Counted from the first letter of the stretch, positions 8,624 to 18,092 are shown. The stretch is DNA of 64,000 nucleotides from Allomesorhizobium sp043769475 (GCF_043769475.1 NZ_CP171729.1:2046001-2110000), one strand, 5' to 3'. A program made the numbers and translations. The notes: generated from the sequence alone by a model not told the origin.

Positions 8624-9997
8624 TTATCCGTTGACGACCTTCTTCTGGGTCGCGCCGGCGCTCTTCTTGAGCAGTTCCGAGACCAGGAACGCCAGTTCGA
8701 TCGCCTGGTCGGCATTGAGCCGCGGATCGCAATGGGTGTGGTAGCGATCCTGCAACTCCTCCGCCGTGATGGCGCGCGCGCCGCCCGTGCATTCGGTAAC
8801 GTTGTTGCCGGTCATCTCGACGTGGATGCCGCCCGGATGCGTACCTTCGGCGCGGTGCACCTCGAAGAAACTCTGCACCTCGCGCAGGATGCGGTCGAAC
8901 GGCCGCGTCTTGTAGCCGGCGGCCGTGATCGTGTTGCCGTGCATGGGATCGCACGACCATACGACGTTGCGGCCTTCCTTCTTCACCGCGCGGATGAGTC
9001 TCGGCAGATGCTCGCCCACCTTGTCCGCCCCGAAGCGCGCAATCAGCGTCAGCCGACCCGGCTCGTTCTCGGGATTGAGAAGGTCGATGAGCTCAAGCAA
9101 GCCGTCTGCGGTCAGCGACGGGCCGCATTTCAGGCCGAGCGGGTTCTTGATGCCGCGGCAGTACTCGATATGCGCATGGTCCGGCTGGCGAGTGCGGTCG
9201 CCGATCCAGATCATGTGGCCCGAAGTCGCGTACCAGTCGCCGGAGGTGGAATCGACGCGGGTCAGCGCCTCCTCGTAGCCGAGCAGCAGCGCCTCGTGGC
9301 TGGTGTAGAAATCGGTCTCGCGCAGCGCGTAATTGGTCTCCGAGGTGATGCCGACCGCGCTCATGAAATCCATCGTCTCGGTGATGCGGTTGGCCAGCGC
9401 CTCGTAGCGTTCGCCCTGCGGGCTGTCGGCGACGAAGCCCAGCATCCAGCGGTGGACGTTTTCGAGGCTGGCGTAGCCGCCCTGCGCGAAAGCGCGCAGA
9501 AGGTTCAGCGTCGCCGCCGACTGACGGTACGCCATTTCCTGGCGGGCCGGGTCGGGCGCGCGCGACTTCTCGTCGAACGCGGTGCCGTTGACGATGTCGC
9601 CGCGATAGGTGAGCAGCGAGACGCCGTCCTTGGTCTCGAATTCCGACGAACGCGGCTTGGCGAACTGGCCGGCGATGCGCCCGACCTTCACCACCGGCTG
9701 CGAGCCGGCGAAGGTCAGCACCACCGACATCTGCAGGAACACGCGGAAGAAGTCGCGGATGTTGTCGGCGCCGTGCTCGGCGAAGCTCTCGGCGCAGTCT
9801 CCGCCCTGGAGAAGGAATGCGTCACCGGCAGCGACGGATGCAAGCTGCTTCTTCAGCTTGCGCGCCTCACCTGCAAAAACCAGCGGCGGAAAGGTGGCGA
9901 GACGGGCCTCGGTTTCGGCAAGCGCAGCCTGATCCGGATAGGCCGGAACCTGCTGAATCGGTTTCGCTCTCCAGGAATTCGGGGACCATTTCGTCAT
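8624..9997 (-). CDS. 3-deoxy-7-phosphoheptulonate synthase, class II
   Basis: This enzyme condenses phosphoenolpyruvate with erythrose 4-phosphate, the entry step of the shikimate pathway. The plant-like class II type is recognised by WSPNSWRAKPIQQVPAYPD at the N-terminus, LLQGGDCAESFAEH, and the metal/substrate regions RFGADKVGEHLP, SCDPMHGNT and HVEMTGNNVTECTGG. The length of 457 residues from ATG 9997 is normal for the class; in-frame residues upstream (to 10045) are Arg-rich and unrelated. It is the only DAHP synthase in the window, and the shikimate-dehydrogenase-like gene at 60.7 kb is probably not its pathway partner. Confidence 0.95.
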   Translation of the reverse strand: MTKWSPNSWRAKPIQQVPAYPDQAALAETEARLATFPPLVFAGEARKLKKQLASVAAGDAFLLQGGDCAESFAEHGADNIRDFFRVFLQMSVVLTFAGSQPVVKVGRIAGQFAKPRSSEFETKDGVSLLTYRGDIVNGTAFDEKSRAPDPARQEMAYRQSAATLNLLRAFAQGGYASLENVHRWMLGFVADSPQGERYEALANRITETMDFMSAVGITSETNYALRETDFYTSHEALLLGYEEALTRVDSTSGDWYATSGHMIWIGDRTRQPDHAHIEYCRGIKNPLGLKCGPSLTADGLLELIDLLNPENEPGRLTLIARFGADKVGEHLPRLIRAVKKEGRNVVWSCDPMHGNTITAAGYKTRPFDRILREVQSFFEVHRAEGTHPGGIHVEMTGNNVTECTGGARAITAEELQDRYHTHCDPRLNADQAIELAFLVSELLKKSAGATQKKVVNG

Positions 9998-10251
9998 TGC
10001 CGTGTCCAAACGCTCGTTTCGGCGAAGGCGTCCTCGCCCTCGCAATTGCCCCGCTTTTCGGGAACGCGGCTCTATACAGGAAGCCGGACTCTATTCTACC
10101 CCGTAATCAGGCGGAAATCGAAGCGGCATTTCGGCATCGCGCAATGTCGCCCGCCTAGCGGCCACGGCAGGTGATGATTGCGGCGGAGCGGAGCAGGATT
10201 TACTGTTCGCGGCTTCGGCGCAGCCGTCACGCCAAACCCAAAGCGCTGCTG

Positions 10252-10677
10252 CTACTCCGTCACCGGCGGCGCTCTGACCGCCCAGTCGGGATCGGCGCCG
10301 AAGGGATGGTCGATGAAGAACACCCAGCTGCCGTCCGCCAGTTTCCGGTGCACTTCCATGCCGTGATGGTGCACCTCCGTCGGATTGCCGTCGCTGTCCT
10401 CGCCCTTGATGAGCCACTGCGAGCGGGTCATCGCGAAGTCGCCGGCGACGGTCGTGTGATGGGTGACCACATCCATATGCGGCTTCATCCCGATATAGGC
10501 CGCCATCGTCTCGCGGATGGCGTCGGCGCCGCGGGCTGTCCTGCTGCCGCCATGCACCTTGTCGACCTGAACGATCGATGCGTCCGGGTGGTACATGGCT
10601 GCGGCGGCTTCGACGTCCTGCGCGTTGAAGGCGCGCGCAAGCCACAGATTGCAAAGTTCCGGTGAGGGAGCGCCCAT
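10252..10677 (-). CDS. SnoaL/NTF2-like protein
   Basis: The 141-residue protein has the cone-shaped NTF2 fold signature: an N-terminal helix (LCNLWLARAFNAQDVEAAAAMY), HPDASIVQVDKV, and later strands with TRSQWLIKGED and WVFFIDHPFGADPDW. Such proteins are small enzymes or binding proteins with varied roles, so no function is assigned. ATG 10677 has a strong ribosome site (aggaga, 6 bp upstream). A second in-frame ATG at 10716 is less well placed. A ribosome-site-bearing fragment lies just upstream on the same strand. Confidence 0.75.
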   Translation of the reverse strand: MGAPSPELCNLWLARAFNAQDVEAAAAMYHPDASIVQVDKVHGGSRTARGADAIRETMAAYIGMKPHMDVVTHHTTVAGDFAMTRSQWLIKGEDSDGNPTEVHHHGMEVHRKLADGSWVFFIDHPFGADPDWAVRAPPVTE

Positions 10678-10712
10678 TTCAATCTCCTGCGGTTCTGGTG
10701 TCTGTGCGTCCT

Positions 10713-10895
10713 TCACATATGCCGCGTCGGCAGGGATCGCCGATAGTTCCGGCGCCGCAACGCCGACATTTCCCCGCCGCGGATTCCGGTCGCTCCGGCA
10801 ACGAAGACCCGCTCGAATTCAGTGATCCAAGGCGCGGCCCGTCGCGGACGGCCGGCTTGGTGGCGGGTTCTTGAGTTCAGTTTCGGCGCATTCAT
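10713..10895 (-). pseudogene. Possible remnant of a Rossmann-fold gene
   Basis: A 60-codon frame opens behind a strong ribosome site (gaggagg, 5 bp before ATG 10895). Its middle reads ERVFVAGATG, which resembles the first strand and loop of NAD(P)-dependent epimerase-like proteins, but the rest is Arg-rich and unlike any family. It ends right at the NTF2-like gene. I think it is a decayed fragment with a surviving start region, or a short unknown gene. The remaining spacer to 11059 has no visible gene. Confidence 0.3.
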
Positions 10896-11059
10896 TGCAT
10901 CCTCCTCGGCCGGACGCCCGGCGCGTTCGGTGTCATCGAGGTGCGAATGTCCCGCCGCGCCGTTGCGCGATGATTTCAGAGGGGAGAAATCCGGTTACAT
11001 CTGAAACTTGCGGGTGAACGCCGAATTGCGCTCGTCCAGGCCATGCGGCGGTGCGCCGC

Positions 11060-12451
11060 CTACCCTACGCGCTCGCCGTTCTTCACCAGATAGCTCGGCT
11101 TGTACATCGTCACCAGTTCCTCGGCGGCAGTCGGATGCACCGCCATAGTGCGGTCGAAATCGTCCTTGGTCAGGCCGGCCTTGAGCGAGATGCCGAGAAG
11201 CTGCGCCATTTCGCCGGCGTCCGGGCCGAGGATATGAGCGCCCAGCACCAGCCGTGTCTGCGCGTCGACGATCAGCTTCATCAGCATTCTTTCGTCACGG
11301 CCCGACATGGTGTGCCGCAACGGCCGGAAGGTCGCGCGATAGACCTCGATACTGTGGAACCGCCTCGCCGCCTCGTCCTCCGACAGGCCGACGGTGCCGA
11401 TCTCGGGCTGCGAGAAAACCGCCGTGGCGACGCAGTCATGGTCGGGCGCGACCGGGTTGTTCCTGAACGCCGTCTCCACGAAGCACATCGCCTCGTGGAT
11501 CGCCACCGGCGTCAGCTGCACGCGGTTGGTGACGTCGCCGATCGCCCAGATGTTGCCGACATTCGTGCGCGAATAGTCGTCGACCAGTATCGAGCCGACC
11601 TTGCCCCTTTCGACGCCGGCATTCTCCAGGCCGAGATCCTCGGTGTTGGGGATGCGGCCGAGCGCCAGCATCACCTGGTCGGCGACGATCACCTCGCCGC
11701 CCTGCAGATAAGCATCGAGCCGCCCGTCGGCGCGCCTCTCGATCGCGCTGAATATCTCGTGGCAGATGATGCGGATGCCTTTCTTCTCCATGGTTTCATG
11801 CAGCATGCGCCGCAAATCCATGTCGAAGCGGCCGAGTATTTCCTTGCCGCGATAGATCAGCGTGGTGTGAACGCCGAGGCCGTGGAAGATGTTGGCGAAC
11901 TCTACCGCGATGTAGCCGCCGCCGGCGATCACGATCGCCTTCGGCAGTTCGGGCAGGTCGAACGCCTCGTTGGAGAAGATGCAATGCTCGTGGCCGGGCA
12001 GCGCCAGATGCGGATTCGGCCTGCCGCCTGTCGCGATCAGGATCTGGTCGGCGGTCACCGTCCGGTTCTCGCTTTCAAGCAATATCGTATGCCTGTCGAC
12101 CAGCACCGCCCTGGTCTGGAACGTCTGTCCGCCGGCATTCTCGACGCCCAGGCGGTAGAGGCCTTCGAGCCGCGCTATTTCGCGGTCCTTGTTGGCGACG
12201 AGCTTGCGCCAGTCGAAGGTGGCCGGCTGGACGGTCCAGCCGTAGCCGGCGGCATCCTCGAAATGCTCGGGAAATTGCGAGGCGTAAACGAACAGCTTCT
12301 TCGGCACGCAGCCGCGAATGACGCAGGTTCCGCCGAAGCGGTATTCCTCGGCGATCCCGACGCGCTTGCCTAACCCGGCCGAAACGCGCGCCGCGCGCAC
12401 GCCGCCTGAGCCGCCGCCGATGACGAAAAGATCGTAGTCGTATTGGGCCAT
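11060..12451 (-). CDS. gor: Glutathione-disulfide reductase
   Basis: It reduces oxidised glutathione with NADPH in the cytosol, keeping the thiol pool reduced. The FAD site is FVIGGGSGGVRAAR at residue 10, the redox disulfide is GGTCVIRGCVPKK near residue 41-51, the NADPH site is IAGGGYIAVEFANIFHGLG with an Arg-rich follow-up (TTLIYRGKEIL), and the C-terminal catalytic His-Glu pair is in MAVHPTAAEELVTM. All catalytic features are intact and the 463 residues are typical. GTC to the disulfide and the Arg after beta 2 favour GR over trypanothione-type or dihydrolipoamide enzymes. Confidence 0.95.
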   Translation of the reverse strand: MAQYDYDLFVIGGGSGGVRAARVSAGLGKRVGIAEEYRFGGTCVIRGCVPKKLFVYASQFPEHFEDAAGYGWTVQPATFDWRKLVANKDREIARLEGLYRLGVENAGGQTFQTRAVLVDRHTILLESENRTVTADQILIATGGRPNPHLALPGHEHCIFSNEAFDLPELPKAIVIAGGGYIAVEFANIFHGLGVHTTLIYRGKEILGRFDMDLRRMLHETMEKKGIRIICHEIFSAIERRADGRLDAYLQGGEVIVADQVMLALGRIPNTEDLGLENAGVERGKVGSILVDDYSRTNVGNIWAIGDVTNRVQLTPVAIHEAMCFVETAFRNNPVAPDHDCVATAVFSQPEIGTVGLSEDEAARRFHSIEVYRATFRPLRHTMSGRDERMLMKLIVDAQTRLVLGAHILGPDAGEMAQLLGISLKAGLTKDDFDRTMAVHPTAAEELVTMYKPSYLVKNGERVG

Positions 12452-12553
12452 TCGATCGTCCCCTTCGCCTCTCTGTTAGACCATGATCTTCCCATCTGGA
12501 AACAGTTCTGTTCGATGGGGCGCTAGGCGGTCCACGCGGAGGGCAGCCGGGCA

Positions 12554-12587
12554 AAAGAAAAGCCCGGCATCAGCCGGGCTTTTCTTT
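12554..12587 (-). terminator. Intrinsic terminator after DUF2059 gene
   Basis: A perfect 15 bp stem with a 4 nt loop (12569-12572) places GC-rich gcccggc arms next to flanking A-runs and T-runs, so it can act in both directions. It lies 16 bp past the stop of the DUF2059 gene on the minus strand. Confidence 0.85.
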
Positions 12588-12602
12588 CGTCGCCGGATGC
12601 GC

Positions 12603-13190
12603 TCAGTTCGCCGCGGGCGCTTCGCCTTCGGGCGCTGGCGCTTCGCCTTCGGGCGCGGCGCCTTCCACCGGGGCCGGCGCGGCCTTCGCGCGGCTGTCCA
12701 TCGTTTCCTTGAGCGACACACCGACCACCTGGGCGAGATCGCGGACGATGCCGCGCTGCCAGATATCGGCGGCCTTGGTCACCTCGCGGGTGACGATCGG
12801 GCCGTCGGCCAGAAGCTTCTTACCTGTCGGCGAATTGTAGAAGGTGGCGATGTTATTCAGATCCTCCGCCGAAAACACCCGCGCATAGGCAAGTGCGGCC
12901 TCCTTTTCGAGGTCGGCGCGCCGGCTCGCCATTTCCAGCGCCTTCTGGTCGGTCGTCGAGGTGATGAGGTCCTGCAGGTCCGGGTTCTTCTCGATCAGGG
13001 ACTGCTTGAGCGCCCTGGCCGCGGCCGGAAGGATGCCGTCGAACATGTCGGTGGCGTTGATCGCATCGACGGCCTCGCGGGCCGCCTTGAGATGAGCCTC
13101 GGAAATGTCCTGCGCGAAGGCCGGAGAGGCGGTGAATGCAATGACCGCCAGTGCTGCGGAAAGACGACGAACGCGGTTGACCAGCGTCAT
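12603..13190 (-). CDS. Secreted DUF2059 domain protein
   Basis: The protein has a clear Sec signal peptide (AALAVIAFTASPAFAQ, cut after residue about 26) and a helical DUF2059 domain with AYARVFSAEDLNNIATFY and SPTGKKLLADGPI, the conserved core of the family. The C-terminal tail is a Pro/Glu/Ala-rich repeat (EGEAPAPEGEAPA), likely an unfolded periplasmic extension. The function of DUF2059 is unknown. The gene lies 18 bp downstream of rpiA in the same direction and may be co-transcribed, ending at the hairpin described separately. Confidence 0.88.
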   Translation of the reverse strand: MTLVNRVRRLSAALAVIAFTASPAFAQDISEAHLKAAREAVDAINATDMFDGILPAAARALKQSLIEKNPDLQDLITSTTDQKALEMASRRADLEKEAALAYARVFSAEDLNNIATFYNSPTGKKLLADGPIVTREVTKAADIWQRGIVRDLAQVVGVSLKETMDSRAKAAPAPVEGAAPEGEAPAPEGEAPAAN

Positions 13191-13208
13191 GATAGATAAA
13201 ACTCCTGT

Positions 13209-13898
13209 TTAGCGAACCGTCCTGATGCCGTCGGCGCCGGCAATGATCGCGGCGTCCGCCAGGCCCAGGAACAGGCCATGCTCGACGACGCCAGGAACGG
13301 CATGAAGACCATTTGATAGCGCTCTTGGATCGGGAATGCGGCCAAAAGATGCGTCGAGGATAAAATGCCCGCCGTCTGTAACAAACGGCGCGCCGTTCGT
13401 CATCCTCAATGTCAGCGGCCCGGAAAGCCCGGCCCTTTCGGCCGCGCGGGCGATCGCCAGCCGGGTCGCGCCGAGGCCGAATCTGTTCACCTCGATCGGC
13501 AGCGGAAACCGCCCCAGCGTCTCCACCAGCTTCGATTCGTCAGCGATCACGATCATGCGCGCGGAGGCCGCGGCCACGATCTTCTCGCGCAAAAGCGCCC
13601 CGCCCCCGCCCTTGATCAGCGAAAGCTCGAAGTCTACCTCGTCGGCGCCGTCGATGGTCAGGTCGAGTTCGGGCGTCTCGTCGAGCGTCGACAGCGGAAC
13701 GCCGAGTTCGCGGCAGAGCGCCGCCGTGCGTTCTGACGTCGGCACGCCGACGATCCTCATGCCGGCCGCGACTTTCTCGGCGAGCAGGCGCACGAATTCC
13801 TCGGCGGTCGAGCCGGTGCCGATGCCGAGCCGCATCCCGTCCGTCACGTGGCCGAGAGCCTCGCGCGCGGCCTCGATCTTCAACGCCCTTGCATCCAT
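13209..13898 (-). CDS. rpiA: Ribose-5-phosphate isomerase A
   Basis: It interconverts ribose 5-phosphate and ribulose 5-phosphate in the pentose phosphate pathway. Family motifs are all present: LGIGTGSTAEEFVRLL for phosphate binding, the DLTIDGADEVD loop with the catalytic acids, IKGGGGALLREKIV with the catalytic Lys, and PIEVNRFG. From ATG 13898 the product is 229 residues, the normal length; an in-frame opening further upstream to 14006 has no family character. It faces away from gph across a 147 bp spacer. Confidence 0.95.
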   Translation of the reverse strand: MDARALKIEAAREALGHVTDGMRLGIGTGSTAEEFVRLLAEKVAAGMRIVGVPTSERTAALCRELGVPLSTLDETPELDLTIDGADEVDFELSLIKGGGGALLREKIVAAASARMIVIADESKLVETLGRFPLPIEVNRFGLGATRLAIARAAERAGLSGPLTLRMTNGAPFVTDGGHFILDASFGRIPDPRALSNGLHAVPGVVEHGLFLGLADAAIIAGADGIRTVR

Positions 13899-14045
13899 GC
13901 CGGTTTCGCCGCCTCGTTTTGCGTCGGGCGCTCCTATCATCTTTGCCCTGCAGGGCAAAGCTTTTGTGCCAGGGCCGGCGGCGGGTTGCGCCGCGGCGGC
14001 GCGCAAGCTAGGCCTTCATCCATATACTTGATTCCCGGGGCATTC

Positions 14046-14729
14046 ATGAACAGACCCATCATCGTGTTCGACCTCGACGGGACACTGGTCGACACGGCGC
14101 CCGATCTGCTCGACAGCCTCAATCATTGCCTGGGCGCCGGCGGCGTCGCCCACACAGACACCGCCGGCTTCACCCAATATGTCGGCCATGGCGGCCGCGT
14201 CATGATCGAACGCGCCTATGCCGCGCAGCGAAAGGCGCTGACGATCGACGAGCACGACCGCCTGTTCGCGCTGTTCCTCGAGCACTACGGCGCCGGCATC
14301 CCTGGAAAATCGCGCCCCTACCCCGGCGTGCTTACAGCGCTCGACCGTCTCGAAAGCGCCGGATACATGTTCGCCATCTGCACCAACAAGACCGAAGCGT
14401 TCTCGCGCAAGCTGATCGGCGCGCTCGGCATGTCGCACCGTTTCGCGGCGATCTGCGGGGCCGACACATTCGCGTTCCGCAAGCCCGACCCGCGCCATCT
14501 CTTCGAAACCATCGCCAAGGCAACCGGCGACCGCGGCCGGGCGGTAATGGTCGGCGATTCGCGAACCGACATCGACACGGCAAAGGCCGCCGGCATCCCG
14601 GTGGTGGCCGTCGATTTCGGCTATACCGACCGCCATGTCCGGGAATTCGAGCCGTCCATCATCATCTCGCATTTCGACGAGCTGACCGACGAACTCGCCG
14701 CGCGCCTGATCGAGACGGCCAGCGCCTGA
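14046..14729 (+). CDS. gph: Phosphoglycolate phosphatase-like HAD hydrolase
   Basis: HAD-superfamily enzyme that removes phosphate from 2-phosphoglycolate, a by-product of DNA repair and carbon metabolism. Motif I is VFDLDGTLVDTAPDLL, motif II the ICTNK segment, and motifs III/IV are FRKPDPRHLF and MVGDSRTDIDTAKAAG. Start ATG 14046 is chosen because MNRPIIVFDLDGT places the nucleophile Asp at the usual residue 9; the frame stays open upstream without family sequence. The 227 residues fit Gph. Divergent from rpiA, a common rhizobial pairing. Substrate inferred from family. Confidence 0.88.
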   Translation: MNRPIIVFDLDGTLVDTAPDLLDSLNHCLGAGGVAHTDTAGFTQYVGHGGRVMIERAYAAQRKALTIDEHDRLFALFLEHYGAGIPGKSRPYPGVLTALDRLESAGYMFAICTNKTEAFSRKLIGALGMSHRFAAICGADTFAFRKPDPRHLFETIAKATGDRGRAVMVGDSRTDIDTAKAAGIPVVAVDFGYTDRHVREFEPSIIISHFDELTDELAARLIETASA

Positions 14730-14847
14730 CCTGTTTGCCGGCTCGGCCGGGCAATCGCGCCGCTCCGACAATTCCGTTACGGCGGCGATTGACTTCCGCC
14801 TTGCCCCTCCCTTATATCGCCGCCTGTTCCGGGGTTTTGTCCCCGGC

Positions 14848-14922
14848 GGGCGATTAGCTCAGCGGGAGAGCACACCCTTCACACGGGTGGGGTCGCAGGT
14901 TCAATCCCTGCATCGCCCACCA
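14848..14922 (+). tRNA. tRNA-Val (anticodon CAC)
   Basis: A full cloverleaf is seen: acceptor gggcgat pairs with atcgccc, the D-arm is gctc/gagc, the anticodon loop is ttCACac, the T-arm is gcagg/cctgc around ttcaatc, and CCA is encoded. The anticodon reads GTG codons. Confidence 0.95.
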
Positions 14923-15151
14923 TCCCTTCCCCGGGTTTGTTCGCGACCCCTCTTGTGATCTCGGCCGCCGCATCACGATGTCGCGAGCCGGCCGTTTGCA
15001 GTCTTGCTGCACTGCACCCGCGGTTCTAGGCTGACCTTGTCCATGGCGATGCGCCCCCCGCCGCCGAGGCAAACTTCACTCCTCCCCAACATCACTCTTC
15101 CCCAACGACATTGCCCTCCCCCAAAATTACCCTTCCCCAGCAAAGGAGACC

Positions 15152-15616
15152 ATGACGATGGTTGCTTTTACTCTCAACGGCGAGGCGCGGACGCTCGACG
15201 CCGATCCCGAAATGCCACTGCTCTGGGCGATCCGGGACATCGCCGGGCTGACCGGCACAAAATTCGGCTGTGGCATGGCGCAATGCGGCGCCTGCACGGT
15301 CCACATCGACGGCGCGCCGACGCGCTCTTGCCAGACCAGCCTCGGCGACGTGGAAGGCGCTGCCGTCATCACCATCGAAGGCCTGTCGGGCAAGGTCGGC
15401 GAGACGCTCCAGACGGTCTGGGCCGAGTTTGACGTGCCGCAATGCGGCTACTGCCAGTCCGGGCAGATCATGTCGGCCGCAGCACTCCTGTCGGAGACGC
15501 CGAAACCCACCGACGACGACATCAACTCGGCGATGAGCGGCAATCTATGCCGCTGCGCGACCTACCACCGCATCCGCACGGCTATCCACGAAGCCGCCAA
15601 CCGACTGGAGGCATGA
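15152..15616 (+). CDS. iorA: Molybdenum hydroxylase small subunit, 2Fe-2S (isoquinoline 1-oxidoreductase alpha type)
   Basis: The 154-residue electron-transfer subunit carries two [2Fe-2S] clusters: the plant-type one at GCGMAQCGACTVH with a later Cys (TRSCQTS), and the second in QCGYCQSGQIMS and GNLCRCATYHRIR. It passes electrons from the molybdopterin subunit encoded immediately downstream, to a membrane cytochrome in this group. The gene overlaps iorB by 4 bp (ATGA), so translation is coupled. A good ribosome site (aaggaga) precedes the two close ATGs at 15152 and 15158. Real substrate is unknown; the name reflects homology to the Brevundimonas enzyme. Confidence 0.88.
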   Translation: MTMVAFTLNGEARTLDADPEMPLLWAIRDIAGLTGTKFGCGMAQCGACTVHIDGAPTRSCQTSLGDVEGAAVITIEGLSGKVGETLQTVWAEFDVPQCGYCQSGQIMSAAALLSETPKPTDDDINSAMSGNLCRCATYHRIRTAIHEAANRLEA

Positions 15617-17817
15617 TCATGCTGCCGCATCGCATCGAATTGACAACGGCGCGGCCCTCCCGCCGCCAGTTCCTCATGGGCGTCGCATCGGCCGCCGGCC
15701 TGGTGGTCGGCTACCGGCTGGTCGTGGCAGGCCAGGCCTCCGCACAGTCAGCCCCGGCCCAGGCTCCGGCCAACCCGTTCCAGGCCTATGTCGAGATCAC
15801 GCCGGAAAACCGCATCCTCATCCACTCCTCGCAGTTCGAGATGGGGCAAGGCTCCTATTTCGGCATCGCAACGCTTGTCATGGAGGAACTCGACGGCGAC
15901 TGGGGTCAGGTCCAGGTGATCGGCGCCTCGGGCAACCCGGCCCTCTACGGCAATCTCGCCTGGGGCGGGGCCGCGCAGGGAACCGGCGGCTCGACGTCGA
16001 TGACCTCCTCCTGGGAGCGTTACCGCAAGGCCGGCGCGATGGGCCGCGCAATGATCGTGGCGGCTGCTGCCAAGGCCTGGAACGTGCCGGCCGGCGAGAT
16101 CGCAGTCGCCTCGGGCATGGTCTCCCATCCGTCCGGCGCAAAGGCCAGTTTCGGCGAGCTTGCGGCGGCCGCCGCAACGATGCCGATGCCGGAAGACGTG
16201 CCGCTGAAGCCGCGCGAGAAGTGGACGCAGATCGGATCCGAGGGGCTCAAGCGCTACGATTCCGCCGGCAAGGCCAACGGCAGCGAAACCTACACGATCG
16301 ACGTCAAGCTCGACGGCCTGCTGACGGCCGTCATGATCCACCCGCCCAAATTCGGCGCGGCGGTGAAAAGCTTCGACGCGGCCAAGGCGAAGGCGCTGGA
16401 CGGCGTCGTCGATGTCGTCCAGATGCCGCGCGGCGTTGCCGTCGTCGGCCAGAACATGTGGGCGGCGCTGAAGGGCCGCGACCTGGTTACGGTCGAGTGG
16501 GACGAGGCCAGGGCCGAGCAGCGCGGCTCCGCCGAGATCATGGCGGAATACAACAAGCTCGCCGACGGCCCCGCCAAGGCCACGGCGCGCAATGACGGCG
16601 ACGCGGCCGCAGCGCTTTCGAGCGCCGGCCAGGTCGTCGAAGGCCGCTACGAGTTCCCCTATCTCGCCCACGCCTCGCTTGAGCCGCTCAACGCCATCGC
16701 GCTGATCGGCGAGGACGGGACGGTCGAGGTATGGGGCGGCCACCAGATTCCCGACCTCTACCAGGCAATCGCTGCGGAGGTCGGCGGGACCACGCCAGAC
16801 AAGGTCAAGCTGCATGTCATGAAGACCGGCGGCAGTTTCGGCCGCCGCGCGGTGTCCGACGGCGACCTCGTCGTCGAGGCGGTCGCCGTGGCCAAGGCGC
16901 TCGGCCCCGGCAAGCCGGTCAAGGTGCAGTGGACGCGCGAGAACGACATGCGCGGCGGCCGTTACCGGCCGGCCTACGTCCACGTGGTCAAGGCCGGTCT
17001 CGACAAGGACGGCAAGGTCGTCGCGCTCTCCGACCACATCGTCGGTCAGTCCATAGCGGCCGGCTCGCCCTTCGCCGCTATGATCAAGGACGGCGTCGAC
17101 CCCACATCGGTCGAGGGCGCCTCCAACCTGCCCTACGCCGTGCCTAACCTGAAGATCGACCTCACCACCACCGAGGTCGGTGTTCCGGTCCTCTGGTGGC
17201 GTTCGGTCGGCTCCACCCACACGGCCTATGTGATGGAGACCTTCATCGACGAACTCGCCGCGGCTGCAAAGCGCGACCCGGTCGAGTTCCGCCTGTCCAT
17301 GCTCGAAAACCACCCGCGGCACGCCGCTGTGCTTCGGCTCGCGGCGGAGAAGGCCGAGTGGGAAAAACCGCTGCCGGAAGGCCGCTTCCGCGGCGTGGCG
17401 CTGCACGAGAGCTTCCACACCTTCGTGGCGGAAGTGGTCGAGATCACCTTCAGGGGCGGCAGCGATTTCACCGTCGACCGCGTCGTCTGCGCGGTCGATT
17501 GCGGCATCGCGATCAATCCCGACCAGATCCGCGCCCAGATGGAAGGCGGCATCGGCTTCGGCCTCGGCGCTATCCTTCAGGAGGAATTGACGCTGACCGC
17601 AGGCGTGGTCGACCAGGAGAACTACGACACCTACACACCGCTCCGCATCGACCAGATGCCTAAGGTCGAGGTCCATATCGTGCCCTCCGACGAGCCGCCG
17701 ACGGGCGTTGGCGAACCCGGCGTGCCGCCGATCGGACCGGCCGTCGCCAACGCCTTGCGCGCCGCGACCGGCAAGACGATCCGCAAGCTGCCGATCGCCA
17801 AGAGCTTGTCGGCATAG
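15613..17817 (+). CDS. iorB: Molybdopterin-binding large subunit (isoquinoline 1-oxidoreductase beta type)
   Basis: The 734-residue catalytic subunit begins with a twin-arginine signal (PSRRQFLMGVASAAG) so the folded complex with IorA is exported to the periplasm. Molybdopterin-site segments include GGAAQGTGGSTS, GGHQIPDLYQ, KTGGSFGRRAVSDGD and the C-terminal PPTGVGEPGVPPIGPA, whose Glu is the expected catalytic base. The ATG at 15613 overlaps the iorA stop; the frame open further upstream lies inside iorA. Oxidises an unknown aldehyde or N-heterocycle. No maturation (XdhC-like) or cytochrome gene is adjacent. Confidence 0.9.
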   Translation: MIMLPHRIELTTARPSRRQFLMGVASAAGLVVGYRLVVAGQASAQSAPAQAPANPFQAYVEITPENRILIHSSQFEMGQGSYFGIATLVMEELDGDWGQVQVIGASGNPALYGNLAWGGAAQGTGGSTSMTSSWERYRKAGAMGRAMIVAAAAKAWNVPAGEIAVASGMVSHPSGAKASFGELAAAAATMPMPEDVPLKPREKWTQIGSEGLKRYDSAGKANGSETYTIDVKLDGLLTAVMIHPPKFGAAVKSFDAAKAKALDGVVDVVQMPRGVAVVGQNMWAALKGRDLVTVEWDEARAEQRGSAEIMAEYNKLADGPAKATARNDGDAAAALSSAGQVVEGRYEFPYLAHASLEPLNAIALIGEDGTVEVWGGHQIPDLYQAIAAEVGGTTPDKVKLHVMKTGGSFGRRAVSDGDLVVEAVAVAKALGPGKPVKVQWTRENDMRGGRYRPAYVHVVKAGLDKDGKVVALSDHIVGQSIAAGSPFAAMIKDGVDPTSVEGASNLPYAVPNLKIDLTTTEVGVPVLWWRSVGSTHTAYVMETFIDELAAAAKRDPVEFRLSMLENHPRHAAVLRLAAEKAEWEKPLPEGRFRGVALHESFHTFVAEVVEITFRGGSDFTVDRVVCAVDCGIAINPDQIRAQMEGGIGFGLGAILQEELTLTAGVVDQENYDTYTPLRIDQMPKVEVHIVPSDEPPTGVGEPGVPPIGPAVANALRAATGKTIRKLPIAKSLSA

Positions 17818-17824
17818 GTTCCGC

Positions 17825-17856
17825 CATCCGGCAGGCGGTCCGCCGCCTGCCGGATG
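17825..17856 (+). terminator. Hairpin after iorAB
   Basis: A perfect 14 bp stem with loop tccg (17839-17842) starts 8 bp after the iorB stop. It is GC-rich but followed only by cattt, so termination may be partial or it may protect the mRNA end. Confidence 0.6.
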
Positions 17857-18092
17857 CATTTCCCCCAAAGATCGGCGCAACTGCGACTGCCCAGCGATTG
17901 CATCAGGCCATGGGCAGTCGCCGTGTTCCGAAGCCGACTCTGGAGAGGACGTTAGCGTCGATCCAACTCCGGCTCGCATCCCGCCACGGCTCCTTTCGCG
18001 AGTATCCGGCGCACCCGTCCTCAACCCGCCGGAACAATCGGCCTTCTACGATGTTGTTAGATGTCGCCGACCTTCAGAGTGGGAGCACCGAT

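Noticed and set aside
15748..18024. 758-codon minus-strand frame opposite iorB
   Set aside because: iorB shows intact molybdopterin motifs and a Tat signal on the other strand; the antisense frame is a GC-bias effect.
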